From: Perilla frutescens
Taxonomy: Eukaryota > Streptophyta > Magnoliopsida > Lamiales > Lamiaceae
Reading direction: 5' to 3'
Assembly (NCBI GenBank): GCA_026008535.1
Contig: BRKX01000015.1
Span: 25,379,501-25,443,500 of the forward strand
DNA length: 64,000 nucleotides
A program made the translations under genes and the position numbers. Positions 1 to 12,206 of the stretch are shown here, in pieces. The notes under the pieces are model-generated. The model made no database searches, was not told where the DNA came from, and worked only from the letters and a program-made list of their open reading frames with translations. Each line of letters opens with the position of its first letter. Within the stretch, counting starts at the first letter, position 1.

Positions 1-2583
1 GGAGACAGCATTTCACAGATTGATATATGTGAACATTGCATTTATGGAAAGGCAAAACATCTAAAGTTTGCTTCCAGTGAACACACAACTAAAGAAAATC
101 TAGATTATGTTCACTCTGATCTATGGGGACCTGCAAAGAATTCAACTAAATGAGGAGACAGATTCTTTATCTCATTTATAGATAGATGATTACTCAAGGA
201 AGGTTTGGATATATATTCTGAAAGCTAAGTTAGATACCTTTTAAAAGTTCAAATAGTGGCTCATTAAGGTAGAGAACATGACTGGACAGAGACTCAAGCA
301 TCTGAGAACTGATAATAGATTGGAATACTTATCTGAAGAGTTTGCATCTTTCTATAAAGGAAGATGCATTATCAGACACATGACTATTCCTGACACACCT
401 CATCAAAATGGAATAGCTGAGAGGATGAATCAGACCTTATTGGAGAGAGTTAGGTGTATGCTGAGTAATGGTGGATTCCTAAAGACATTCTGGGGAGAAC
501 TAGTCACTACAACAGCTTATCTAATCAATAGGTGTCCATCTTCAGCTGTTTAGTTCAAAACACCTAAGGAGATGTGGAATGGTAGGCCCACAGATTACAA
601 ATGGTTGAGGATTGTAGGGTGTTTAGCTTATGCTCATGTTAAAATGGATAAACTTGAGCCCAGAGCTGTCAAATGTGTGTTTGTGGGATATCCTAAAGGA
701 GTTAAAGGATATAAACTGTGGTGTATTGCAGATCAAAAGTTTATCATCAGCAGGGATGTTACTTTTGATGAAACAAAATTTTCTCTCAAGGAAAAGGATG
801 GTGATTTCAGCTCTAACACATCTGGATTTCAAGTTGAAGTGGAATCTCAGGATGTTAGGAATCATCTTCAGGATACTGTTGTTAACATGAGACAACACTC
901 TACAGAAGTACAAGTAGAGGAGGAAAATTCTGACTTCAACAACTATCAACTCATAAGAGACAGGAAGAAGAGAGTAGTCAAGCCTCCTGTTAGATATGCT
1001 CAAGCTGATATGGTGTCATTTGCTCTATTCTCTACAATAGAAGTAGAAGCATATGAGCCCAGAACTAACTCAGAAGCTGTCAACTGCCCAGAGAATGATA
1101 AATGGCTTGTTGCCATGGAAGAAGAATTATTATCTCTGGAGAAAAATGATACTTGAGATATTAAACAAAAACCCAAGAATCAAAGGTTAGTTGGCTGTAA
1201 GTGGATTTATAGAAAGAAGCCTGAATCCATTAAAGGAAGAGGAATCAGGTTCAAGGCTAGGCTTGTAGCTAAATGGTTTTCTCAAAAGGAAGAAATTGAT
1301 TACAATGAAATCTTCTCTCCAGTTGTTAATCATTGTTCTACAAGAATAATGTTATCTCTTGTAGCTCATTATGATTTGGAACTTCATTAGATAGATGTTA
1401 CTACAACATTTCTTCATGGCAGGTTAAAAGAAACTATATACATGAAAATTCCAGAGGGTGTATTTGTGGATAAACCTGAAAATAAAGCATGTAGGCTGAA
1501 GATGTCTCTGTATGGTCTGAAATAAAGTCCTAGAAGGTGGTATCTAAGGTTTGATGAGTATATAACATCTCATAACTTCACCAGGAGTAGGTATGACAAT
1601 TGTGTATATTTCAGAAATGAGGATAATTCTTTGATTTATCTACTGTTATATGTTGATGATATGCTGATAGCTTGTGAATTTGAAGAAGGAATCAGAAGGG
1701 CCAAGGAGATTCTAAGTGCTGAGTTTGATATGAAAGATCTTGGTGAGACTAAGGTTATCCTTGGTATGGAAATCAAGAGGGACAGAGGTAAAAAGACCTT
1801 GAGATTGTCTCAGTCATCTTATCTTGATAAGGTGTTGAAGAGATACAATATGAATCTCTGCAAGTTAGTTAATACACGTTTCAAGCAAGGTCAGAAATTA
1901 TCTCTTGAGCAAGGTGCTATCACAGAAATTGAGATAGCAAAAATGTGCAGGATTCCTTATGCTAGTGCAGTTGGAAGTCTGATGTATTCTATGATGTGTT
2001 GTAGACCAGATTTAACCTTTGTTATGAGTGTAATTAGTAGATTCATGGGACATCCTGGGAAGGTTCACTGGGAAGCTTTCAAGTGGGCTATGAGATGTGT
2101 TAAAGGTTCAGTTGATAAAGGGTTGAGTTTTGAAAGAAGTATAGAAGCAGGAGATGTCTTGGCGGGGTATGTTGATGCTGATTTTGCAGCAAATTTAGAT
2201 TCTAGGAAGTCTCTTACTGGTTATGTGTTTACTCTCTTTGGGACTGCAATAAGCTGGAGATCGACACACCAGTCTATTATAGCTTTATTAACAACTGAAG
2301 CTGAGTTTGTTACCTTGATAGAAGTTGTGAAGGAGAGTGTATGGCTGAGAGGTATCTTTGAAGAGTTTGGTATATTACAAGACAAAGTTACAATCTTCAG
2401 GGCTATTATGAAAGAACCAAACACATCGATGCTAAGCTATATTTCATCAGAGATATGGCAGAGAAGAAGATTATTTCAGTTAACAAGATTGATATATCAG
2501 AGAATCCTGCAGATTATTTCACTAAGGGTTTGTCAGCATCAAAGTTTGAACTGTGTCTTAGCCTCATTGGTATCTGTTAACTA
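1..2583 (+). pseudogene. Copia-A pol remnant (integrase, reverse transcriptase, RNase H), 5' end outside window
   Basis: Degenerate Ty1/copia polyprotein. Reading begins in the GAG pre-integrase/integrase zinc-finger part (ICEHCIYGKAKH near 25-60), followed by the integrase core (HSDLWGP near 112-132; HQNGIAERMNQ near 400-430), the connection region with the KCVFVGYPKGVKGYK box (about 670-715), reverse transcriptase with the catalytic YVDD box (about 1650), and RNase H (SWRS at about 2250, TEAEF at about 2295). The frame is broken by stops at 151-153, 551-553, 1154-1156, 1388-1390 and 1523-1525, by a frameshift between 153 and 278, and by another near 2400, after which the end of RNase H (NPADYFTKG) lies in a different frame. 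No functional protein is possible. Family is certain from domain order (integrase before RT); the lineage within copia was not determined. Confidence 0.93.
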
Positions 2584-2725
2584 AGCTCTATGATGATGTG
2601 CTGCTCAAGGTGGAGCAATGAGTAAGGGTTTGGAGTTTCAGGTGGAGTTGTGGTCTGTTATTCTATGTAGATAATGTGTTGGTGTGATTGACGGTTGGTG
2701 TGATTTAACTGCTTAGGTGGAGATT

Positions 2726-3232
2726 TGTGAAGGTTATCTTCATGTATGAAAGCAGTCAATTCAGTTTGGATAAGAGATCTTCAGTTCAACTCTTAGAGTG
2801 CATGGATTGCATGGTTGTGGAGTACAAGAACTGGTGCAGCAGATTATTCTCCCTTCTGTTAGCAGTTGTTAGCATCTTTGTTTTCAGTTGAGATCAACTT
2901 GTAGCAGTTGAGAATCAAAGTTGTTAGTGTTTAGGGTTATATATATTTGCCATCTTATTCATTTTGAATGTAATATAGATTATAGTCTATATTTTATGTA
3001 TTCTGGTGAAGTATAGAGAGTTCTCATGAGTGTAGTATAGTCTTGAGAGAAAACTTGTAATCTGTAGCCGCGAAGAACATCAATACAATCTGATACACCT
3101 CAAATGGATGTAGATCAATTATGATCGAACCACTATAAATTTTGATGTCTTTCTTCTCTCTTTCTGAAAATAGATCAAACCTTTATTTCTCATTCTTGAT
3201 ATTTTTGTGTTCTTGAGGATATAATCTCAACA
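2726..3232 (+). repeat. Copia-A 3' LTR (507 bp) with polypurine tract
   Basis: The LTR begins TGTGAAGG directly after a purine-rich tract (AGGTGGAGATT, about 2715-2725) and ends CTCAACA, giving TG...CA termini. It follows the RNase H end by about 140 bp, the usual copia layout. The partner 5' LTR lies left of the window, so the target duplication (expected TGCAC, 3233-3237) cannot be tested here. Boundaries are inferred from the PPT and termini, not from an LTR pair. Confidence 0.75.
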
Positions 3233-3861
3233 TGCACCTTTTTAAAGACAAGCAAATTCATTTTCTTCCAATTAACCCAAACTAGGATTGCAAACAGGTT
3301 ACATACCTTCACATCATCAATTATTAATTATAAATAACTTTACCAAAAGTTTTACAACATGTATGCTTAGGAAACAAAAAAATAATATTGTGTAGTGTAG
3401 CAATCCATGATTTTTTTTTTTGTAATTAGAACCTAATTTTAATTTTAAAATTAGGTTTAAATAGGCATTTTTTTTGTTTAATATCAATGACCATTAATAA
3501 CAAACGTAATATAATTCACAATATTTATAAATTAATTTTATTTTGTTATGATATTTTTTAATTTTTTATAATTATAAATTTTAACAAATAAAATTATGCA
3601 TATCTCTCATTCATGTATCACATATGAGATACTCTAGTTATTCTGAAATAATAATAGCGTGCTTTCGTGTGATGCATGGAAAAAAGATAACAAATGAGAT
3701 ATGAGTTTGTATATTCCATATTTAATTGTCGGAATAAAAATATATGAGGTGATATATTATTGACTACAAAGTTAAAATTAAATTCAACAGACAAAATCTA
3801 CTAGAAAATAAAAGCTATAACGATTTTTCAACGAACAAAATGGTCCAATGGATTAAAAAAG

Positions 3862-4125
3862 TATTATCTCCGTTTTATATTAAGTGTCATTATATCATTT
3901 TAATTTTTCTTCAAAAAGAATGCAGTTGGTTCAACACATTCGAGATGGAAAAATCATATTTTTCTCTGATTTATCCCATTTAATTTATTCAAACAAACTG
4001 GGTGTCCCACTAATCATTGAGAGATAAAATTAAAATAAATAAAAGTGTATTAGGTGATTTGATTATTTTATTAATAAATGTGCGTTTTTTTTCAAAACAA
4101 CACTTAATATGAAACAGATGAAGTA
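3862..4125. mobile_element. MITE with TA target site (family 1, copy 1)
   Basis: Terminal inverted repeats of about 24 bp: the left end contains CCGTTTTATATTAAGTG and the right end CACTTAATATGAAACAG, imperfectly complementary. TA dinucleotides bound the element and there is no coding capacity, as in Stowaway-like Tc1/Mariner MITEs. Internal sequence (AAGTGTATTAGGTGATTTGATTA) recurs in opposite orientation in the element at 38315-38667, so both belong to one family. Confidence 0.75.
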
Positions 4126-4791
4126 TATATGTTATATTTTGTTAGCATTGCACCATAATTATTGTGTTACTGTGCATCGATACACGCCGTTTTTGGCGTC
4201 GTTTTGAGGGGGGTTTTTTTTCTCAATAAATAATTTAATGTTCTATAATAGTTTATTGTCTTGAATTCCACTTAATTAATTAAAGAAAACATTCCAGAGT
4301 TAAAGACAAAATTAAAGTAGTCATATTTTCAACCGTAACAATTTCATTCTAGTTCTGGTCTAGTACATAACATAACACATCATGTGCGGACGGGACTTTA
4401 AATTTAATCCAACTTTACTAAATCAGGAATGTTTTTTGGAATAGATATATTGGACAATTTAATTAGCCTGGACTGCATTGCACTGCACCGGTGGAAGATC
4501 ATAAAAAAACCAAGTGTCAATATTTAATTTCAATCTATAGAAAAAAGTTGGTGGAAAATTTACATCATTCTCTTTATAGTAGACAGAATGACAACCAGTA
4601 ATATTTTGCGTCAATTAAATTTTAGAATCTTTAAACTTTATGAGTACTAATTAAACAATGCCTATTCATGACTATTAGTATGGGTCTGTAGGTTCCACAA
4701 TTAATGCAGCAATAAATAATTCAACTTATAAACCTAAGGCGCTTTAATAATAAAGCAATAATTTTGAACTTTAACAGAACGATAATTTGTA

Positions 4792-5051
4792 CTCCCTCTG
4801 TCCCATAATTATAGTCCATTTCTATTTTCACTCAGATTAAGAAATTATATTTAATATGTATTGGAAATGTACAATTTACAATAATTACCCTATATTACCC
4901 CTATTTCTACTCTATTAATTTCATTCACACTATATTAAATAGGGTTATATAAGTAAAAGAATGTTTTAATACAATCTCAATTTAGAATAGGACTATAATT
5001 TTGGGACATCCCAAAAAGGAATAATGGACTATAATTATGAGACGGAGGGAG
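4792..5051. mobile_element. Stowaway-type MITE
   Basis: A 260-bp element bounded by TA (4790-4791 and 5052-5053). The ends read CTCCCTCTGTCCCATAATTA and, inverted, CTCCCTCCGTCTCATAATTA, with inverted-repeat similarity continuing through ATAGTCCATT (about 30 bp, three mismatches). The CTCCCTCYGTC terminus is the Stowaway/Tc1-Mariner signature. No ORF. Confidence 0.88.
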
Positions 5052-5073
5052 TAACTACTATGATATTAACTTT

Positions 5074-5204
5074 TATTCGGCAAGTACCGGTAGGGATGGT
5101 CTAGTGGTGGAGTGAGGTTGTTTGGTAATCAAAGGTCACGGTTCGAATATTCTCAATATTACAGGTCGGGTGTATGAGTAAAAAAAAAAAAATATTCGGC
5201 AAGT
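5074..5204 (+). mobile_element. tRNA-derived SINE with perfect 12-bp target duplication
   Basis: The body is 5086-5192. It starts with a pol III A-box-like segment (GGTCTAGTGGTGGAGTGAGG) and a B-box-like segment (ACGGTTCGAATATTC), and ends GTCGGGTGTATGAGT followed by a run of A. It is flanked by identical TATTCGGCAAGT copies at 5074-5085 and 5193-5204, the hallmark of target-primed reverse transcription. At about 107 bp it is short for a plant SINE. A 5'-truncated relative with the same 3' end lies at 50119-50161. Confidence 0.9.
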
Positions 5205-7413
5205 TTATTGCTCCTTTGCTCTTGTACGGAAGAAATTGAATTCAAATATGGAATTACAACTCATATTCCACGATTAAATTTACAAGTTTAATAATATATA
5301 TTACAAAAATAAAAATTAATTATAACATAATCAATCTAGACACATTTATCAAGAAAAGATTAGAATTTTAAAAATTATAAATCATATTTTTGAAAATTAA
5401 ATACTAAAAAATAATTATAAGCCCTAATTGGGTGGGGTGAAAAATTACATTAAAACATAATAAATAAAAAATGACGAAAAAATGGAAGAAAAATTTATAA
5501 ATTTAATCGTGAAACACGGATTGGAACACCAATTTTGAAATAGAGAATCTCATCCCAAATTCTTTGAAATAGAGAATCTCATCCTATTGGATGGTTGATA
5601 TTCCTTAGTATGTAAACTAGAAACCAATATAAATTAAAAAAGTGGTCACAATTTTTTAAATCATTTTAAAAAATACAATGCTATGTGTTAAATAGATGGA
5701 TATCATTTATTCATATATTTATCTTGGTACCTTAATCAGGTCTGCTCTTTATATGAGATAAGTGAGTCGATGGCCTCAGATCTCAAAAAATACGATAAAA
5801 TTAGAGGTCTGAATTCTTTTGATAGTATTACATATATTAAAATAGTTGTAAAAATATGTCAACTTGTGATTGAGCCTAGTGGTAACAGTTTGTAAGCTAG
5901 GGAAGTAAGGCAGTCAATTGATTCTTACTACTCTAATTTTACAATTTTTTTCTTTATTTATTCGACAAATCTATATCTAATTTTTATTTAATCCTATATC
6001 TATATTAATCCTAAATTTAAATCTAAAGAGCCGCACCTCCAAACTCGAAACGCAACCATCCATTTTTTTTTTAATTTGTAATTCTAATTCTAAATATATA
6101 TTATAATATTAATAAAATTTAACATCTCAAAAATAAAATAGAAAGAAAAATACTAAACAGAATTGTGGGCCACTTTTTTCTTTTAAATTTGTATTCTTAA
6201 ATCTAAATATATATTATAATATTAACATATAACATCCCCAAAATATAGTACATTATTAAGAAAATATAGAACAGAATAGTAGCGGCATAAAAAAACATAA
6301 ATTGAAAGGTTGCAAGACTTTGAAGCCAAGCTATTTATCCAAATCAACATATTCACGAATCATAACAATAGGTAATTTATTTGTATATTAGGTTTTTGTT
6401 TTGTATTCGTGACGGAATGAAATATTAAGACCCTAACCCCCTAAATCCCAATTTTGTTCATTTGCTTAATAATTTTATATATTATTTTCTTAGCATTATG
6501 AATCACAATCATGAGTCCGGATAATAGAAAGAAAAAGGAAATTAAAAGAAGAAAGAATTGATCAAAATCCAAGCATGTGACATAAATAAATACTTTAATT
6601 TTGACAAAAAAAGAGGCTCAGAGTGCAATCAAAATTGAAAAACGAGGACCTCATTTTTTATCTCGACTCAGGCCACCAAATCATTAGGATTGAGTCTAAC
6701 CTTAATTTATGTTCAATGGGACTACATGGACTCTTTCATTTGTGCCTTATCAATGGTACTTACAATTATCAAAATTAGCTTGTACGTACATGATATTATA
6801 TATATCATATTTACAGATAATTAATTCGATTCAAATCAAACATATTGCTATGGAATAGTACTGTTTTAATATATATCAAAGTTACAAATTATTGCACTTT
6901 TTAAGGGAATTATTGCATTTATTTAGTAAATAGTGATCATGCATGTTAAATTTGAATTAATTAACTACAGGTTATGCAGTCGAATATGCGTATGGAGATT
7001 TAATTAATAATGATTTTATACAGATACTAAAAGTCTTCTACAAAAACTACTGAACGATAAGAAAAAAAACAAGCAAAAAATAAAAAATAAAATTGGAGAG
7101 GTGAATCAAAAGACAAGAATCGAAATTCTTGGGAAACATGTAGAAAAAACTGAGAGTCCAACAGAATACGCAGGCTTTGTCCGAAAACAAAGGAATGAGA
7201 TGAGACAAATTTACAAGGATTTTGGCTGAGTCTTCAGTTGAGCAGACAACGGGTCACCCTTTTTCACTCCTGCTTTCGGAATGTTCCAATTATATTTTTA
7301 GTAATCACATATAATTAAATAAAAATATAATTAAATGAATTAGTATCATTTTAATTGAATATTGGCGCATCAATATGTGTATATGTATATTTATTGATTA
7401 TTTGTGTAGATAA
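5205..7413. other. Gene-free AT-rich DNA
   Basis: No credible gene. At 5533-5585 a 27-bp unit containing TTTGAAATAGAGAATCTCAT is present twice in tandem. At 6060-6130 and 6175-6245 an AT-rich segment with CTAAATATATATTATAATATT recurs about 115 bp apart. A degenerate A-box-like motif (GAGCCTAGTGGTAACAG) lies near 5872. The rest looks like decayed intergenic sequence. Confidence 0.7.
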
Positions 7414-8357
7414 TGTAAGAACCCAAATCCAATTATAGAGGCTCAATGAATTTTCTAAAGCCCAAATGTTTGAATTAAGTCCATTTTATTAAAAGGCCCA
7501 ATTGATGAGCTTTATAGTCAAATTACGATTTTAATTATTTACGGCCCAATTATTATTTGATCGAGATGATCGAATACATTTAGACGATAGTGCTCGTCGA
7601 TGCGAATCCATATAATTTGATTTTACTAATATAAGAATTCATTTGGCCAAGATATGATTTTTTCTCTAATTTAAATTCTAAATATGGTTATTTAAAGATG
7701 TGGTATAAATATCCCTTATTTCCATTTTAGGTCATTTTGTTGGGGAATAAATTAGGTCAGCCGCCAATCCCCTTCTCTTCTCTCCCCTTCTCCATCGGAG
7801 CTGCCGCCGTCAGCCGGCCGCTGCTTTTCCTCCACGTCTGGAAATTTTTTTTGGCGAATTTTTTCACATGCAATCCTATTTTCCGAATGCCCTTTTCCCC
7901 CTCTACTCGATTCTTTAATTATTTTTATGCCTTATCTAAGGCTTCCGATTTTCGAATCTAAAATGAGAAATCCCCTAGTCTTTAAGAAAATTATTTCTAC
8001 TATCTCTCTACTTAATTTCGAAGCTACGAACCATCATTTTTCATTTTAAGAGTTTTTTTATAATGTTAATTAAATAGATGTTGGTAGAAAATATTATGCG
8101 TGTGTGTGAGTTGTGAAGATCCACTTGATTAGTTTCACTTTATGTAATTTAATGATGATTTTGGAGAAAAATGATATTTGGTTGAAGTTTTGGATGGTAA
8201 AATGTGGTTGGAATAAGAAATGTTAATTGGTGTAATTGTGGGGTGTGCGCGCGTTGGCTGTGTATGCGTTCTTATAATTTATTTATTTATTTTATTTTAA
8301 AAACAATATTCTAGATTATCAACCAAAAAGATTGGGTTAAAGTCTAAATTAAAACTC

Positions 8358-9395
8358 TAGTCTAATGGACAATCTTTATTTTTTATAAGCAATTGCTAAG
8401 GTTCAAATTTTCTTGGGACAATTTATTATATTAATTGATGCAAGTGTTTTTTACTTTATTTAATTAAATAAATTCAAGCTCTTAATTTTGAAAATGTCAT
8501 GTGGTATAATGGTTATTGTCAAGATTTATTGATTAAAGGTTAAGAGTTCAAGACTCCTTTTGTATTCTTAATGTCATATTTTGTTCCAATATAATTTTGC
8601 AGTATATTTTAATAAAAATATGTTATAATTTTTGAAAATGGCCTTTGACCCAATATTATATTCCCAATTTCACTATGATTCAATTCTCCTTGGAAGAAGT
8701 TACTGTTATATTATTAATTAATGGTTGTATTTATATGACTTTACTTAATTAAAAGCTTGCTCTTAATTTTGAAAATCATACGTGGTATAATGGTTGAGTT
8801 ATAGATTAATTGATGAATATTTTATTAATTAATGGTTGTATTTATATGACTTTACTTAATTAAAAGCTTGCTCTTAATTTTGAAAATCATATGTGGTATA
8901 ATGGTTGAGTTATAGATTAATTGATGAATAGTCAAGAGTTCAAAACTGTTTATGAACATTTTATTCATTCATATTTATTCTATGGTCCCTCTGAACTATA
9001 TTAAAATAAAAAATGAATTAATTTTGAAAATTAATTCTAGCCCAGTGGTTATATTTTGAATTTTATTATGTAGTTCTAAGGTTTAAAACTCATGAAATGC
9101 ATTTTATTTAGTTTTATTCCTAGTTAATTCTGAAATTTATGTAATTAAAACTATTAAATAATTTTCAAAACCGATGTTTATCCCAATGGTAGGAGTTCAT
9201 ATTTTATGTTAAAGGTCCAAGATTCAAACCACTTTAATGTATTTTATGATTCTCTTTTATTCAAGCATTTATGAATGTATTTAATTAAAGCAGTTTTATT
9301 AATGTTGTATAATTCCTTCTAGCCTAGTTGCTATGCAGCCTATGCTCTTATTATTTTATTTTATATTAATTGTTATGTGTTCAAGTCATTTTGAC
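8358..9395 (+). repeat. Array of degenerate tRNA-promoter-like modules in the outer LTR
   Basis: Roughly seven times at intervals of about 110-270 bp the sequence shows an A-box-like motif (CTAGTCTAATGG 8357, GTGGTATAATGG 8501, 8782 and 8893, CTAGCCCAGTGG 9038, TATCCCAATGG 9179, CTAGCCTAGTTG 9319). In six cases it is followed 30-50 bp later by a B-box-like motif (AGGTTCAAATT, AGAGTTCAAGACTCC, AGAGTTCAAAACT, AGGTTTAAAACTC, AGATTCAAACC, GTGTTCAAGTC). Most modules are preceded by an AATTTTGAAAAT stretch. Either an old SINE-like tandem array or a structural repeat of this LTR family. Confidence 0.5.
8711..8931 (+). repeat. Tandem duplication, 111-bp unit x2
   Basis: TTATTAATTAATGGTTGTAT starts at 8711 and again at 8822. 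The units are almost identical through TAGATTAATTGATGAATA; one difference is CATACGTGG versus CATATGTGG. It duplicates one of the A-box-like modules, and the first copy lacks the B-box-like part. Confidence 0.92.
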
Positions 9396-9938
9396 TAAAA
9401 TTATGTTATATTTATCATATTTTTATTTAGTCTATTTTGCTTAATTTAAATTAAATTCAAAATTTAGTGTATGATATAATAAATAAAAAATTTCATAATA
9501 TTATCATCTGATTTTTAAAATTATATATTAGGTATTATAATTTTTCTCTATGTATTTAAGACATTTATATGCACGATGGGTGACTCCGATATTTTTAAGT
9601 TAGGATCACCTATTTGACCTTTAAGTGACGTCAGGTTACGCTCTTATTTTAAGGACTCGATCCCTAGGCCATTATTTTACGTCATTGTATGTTTAGAACA
9701 TTATTATGTTATTAAGATATGGTTTTTATGTACAGGTCCTAACTTGAGACACGATTAGGACGAACAATAAATGATTAAAGTTATATCTATATTTAAGCAT
9801 AAGGTCCTAACCCGATAGTTGGTTTAGGATGAGAAGTCGTGAAAAAGACTACAACTAATTTAGTTATAAGGTGAGTTACTTACCAAAACTCTTTCGAAAA
9901 TATACTTAAACTTTCGTCCATTTATGAAAATGCTTTAT

Positions 9939-10585
9939 TGTCACACCCCAATTTTCAAAAATAAATAATACCTATAATAAAAAAAGGACGTCACTTTTAT
10001 TAAAATATAAAATATTTGACATTATCGGAAACTAAATAATAAAAGCTCTTTAACATCCATCATCACACATTACCACGCACATCACCCGAGTAAATTGACA
10101 ACCTGCAAAATGTAATAGCTTTAGGATGAGTGTTATTGACTCAGTGAGATCCCTGCATTTATCCAAATTATAAGAAATAAACATTTAACACAAGCCATAA
10201 TATAGCTCAACATAACACCAAATCCGAAGGTAAGGATCATAACATAAAACCAAACCCATAGGTTATAAGGATCATTTCATAATATCAAACTCGTAGGTAA
10301 GAATCATAACACCAAACTTGTAGGTTATGATCATTTAGCCCGTAAGCTCGCCTGCATAATGAATATAACAAATAATAAGAATAAATGAACTTTTAATTTC
10401 ACGTTGGATTCCACACCTTAATCTTGACTTGACTTTTAAAACTCGACTTGACTGAAAAGAGATTCTAATTCCAATTCCACACCTTCAATCCCAACTCTTC
10501 AAACTCGTCTCACAAATCAACACAACAACCTAAATAAAGTAATGAAACACTTTCCCCACTCCCCTTCACTTCTCCCTCATGTATG

Positions 10586-10621
<36 letters not shown>

Positions 10622-11325
10622 CCTTGAATGAAAAATTATTTCTCTTGAGATGCTTTTAAAATGATTTTGGTGTGTTTTCACAATGAAACAAAAGTCTCTA
10701 TTTATAGTGGAACTTGAAACTATGAAATGTCTCAAATTAAATCGAAAATTTAATTTTATTTGAGAAGATGAAAGATGTAAGTTATGCAATAGATATTTCA
10801 TAATTTCTCACTTCACATTTTATAAATTCACGTGAAGAGAAAAAACAAAAGGTCACATTTGTGATCAAAATAATTAATTAGTTTTGAGCTCTAAAAGAAT
10901 AAATTTGAGTTTTAAAGTATATTAAAATAATTGAACTAATTTTGGGTTACGTGAGATTACTAAAATAATTGTTAAACTCTTCTCAAACATAAAACCCATT
11001 TATTTTAAAATAAATAAATAACTAATCATTTTGCATTATTAAATAATTATTCAATATATTAATATTATGTAATAATTTCAAAAATGGATCACCTTAAATA
11101 AAAGAGTTTTAACTCTAAAAAATATAAAAGCTCAACTAAGCTCAATAATAATAATAATGATCATGATAATAAGAATATGTACGTAGTGATAAAAAATAAT
11201 ATAGGTACGACTTATAGGAATGTAATAAAATATTTTAAATTAATATGTACTAATAAATAACATTTTCGAATCACATTTTATATAAAAGGTAACGACCAAA
11301 TTTTAAAAAAATCTGGGTCGTTACA
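9939..11325 (-). mobile_element. Gypsy-type solo LTR, minus orientation
   Basis: On the minus strand it starts TGTAACGACCCAGATTTT and ends GAAAATTGGGGTGTGACA. Flanks TTTAT (9934-9938) and GTTAT (11326-11330) match in four of five bases. The interior has a short repeated theme (CCAAA...CGTAGGTTAT/AAGGATCAT) near 10205-10345, and a CT/CA microsatellite at about 10590-10620. It has no coding sequence and interrupts the outer LTR, which resumes at 11331. Confidence 0.72.
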
Positions 11326-12206
11326 GTTATGATCATGTTATTCAATGTGGATTTGATACGACTCATATGAGGATTCTGAATATGACACTTCAGTGCAATT
11401 ACTCATGGACATGTTTATCTATGAATAAAATATATATGATATGTGATCATATTACAGTCGGTCTCCACTATATTAGGAGTGTGCAAATGGTTGGTCCAAT
11501 CTCTGAACCGAGTGATTCATGTGATTTTTTTGCCCGGATCGGACCAAAAGAAAATTAGGACCGAACCAAGACCGATTGAATTCCTCAGTCGGTCCATTCG
11601 GTCCGACCGATTATTTTCGTGTTTTTTTTCCCCAATTTTATTTGATGTTCAACTGTTCTAATTTCTAGTATGATCAAATTGATAAATCAACCATTTTGAA
11701 CAAAAAAAGTACAAACTTAAAACGATTACAAATTTATAAATTATTTCAATTCCAAAAACAAACAATACAAAAATCAAAACTAGTAGACAACTAGAGTTCG
11801 TGTTCAAGTTCGACAATCATGATTCAAGAAAAAGAAGCTACAAATCATTCAAAAAAAAAAATAGATTACAAGTCATAAGTCACCAATTCATTCAAATCAA
11901 CATTATGTCATTGAAAAGACTTTCTTCAATATGTTTGATGCTTACAAAAAAATATACATATAATTAGACATTTACTATAGATGTTACAATAATAAAAATA
12001 TGAGTAAATAAAACAAACACTCCATGCTGTAGAATACTCTCTAAATATTCTTCAATTGACTTGGGTTGGTTTGAATCTTGAGCACATAAAAGAACTTCTA
12101 CAATTTTAGGAGTTAAAAAACTCCTAAAGGGATCAAGAACTTTGTTTCCAACACTAAAAGTGGATTCGGCTGCAATTGTAGATATCGACATTGACATATG
12201 TGTATT

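Noticed and set aside
3430..3457. Perfect 12-bp inverted repeat with a 4-nt loop (AACCTAATTTTA)
   Set aside because: A single short AT-rich hairpin without context, expected by chance in such sequence; not a supported terminator or element.
5866..5950. Possible second SINE (GAGCCTAGTGGTAACAG)
   Set aside because: There is only an A-box-like motif; no convincing B box, A-tail or target repeat.
7737..7961. 74-codon open frame
   Set aside because: It falls directly after the LTR TATA motif in the leader part of the outer LTR and shows no domain; treated as untranslated LTR sequence.
8711..9395. CRISPR-like array from repeated words
   Set aside because: Units are degenerate, over 110 bp apart, and the sequence is plant nuclear DNA inside an LTR; no cas genes.
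11474..11640. Interpretation as an independent small MITE near 11474
   Set aside because: Its terminus pairs with the inverted end at 22331 and the same octamer flanks both, so it is one end of the large hAT.
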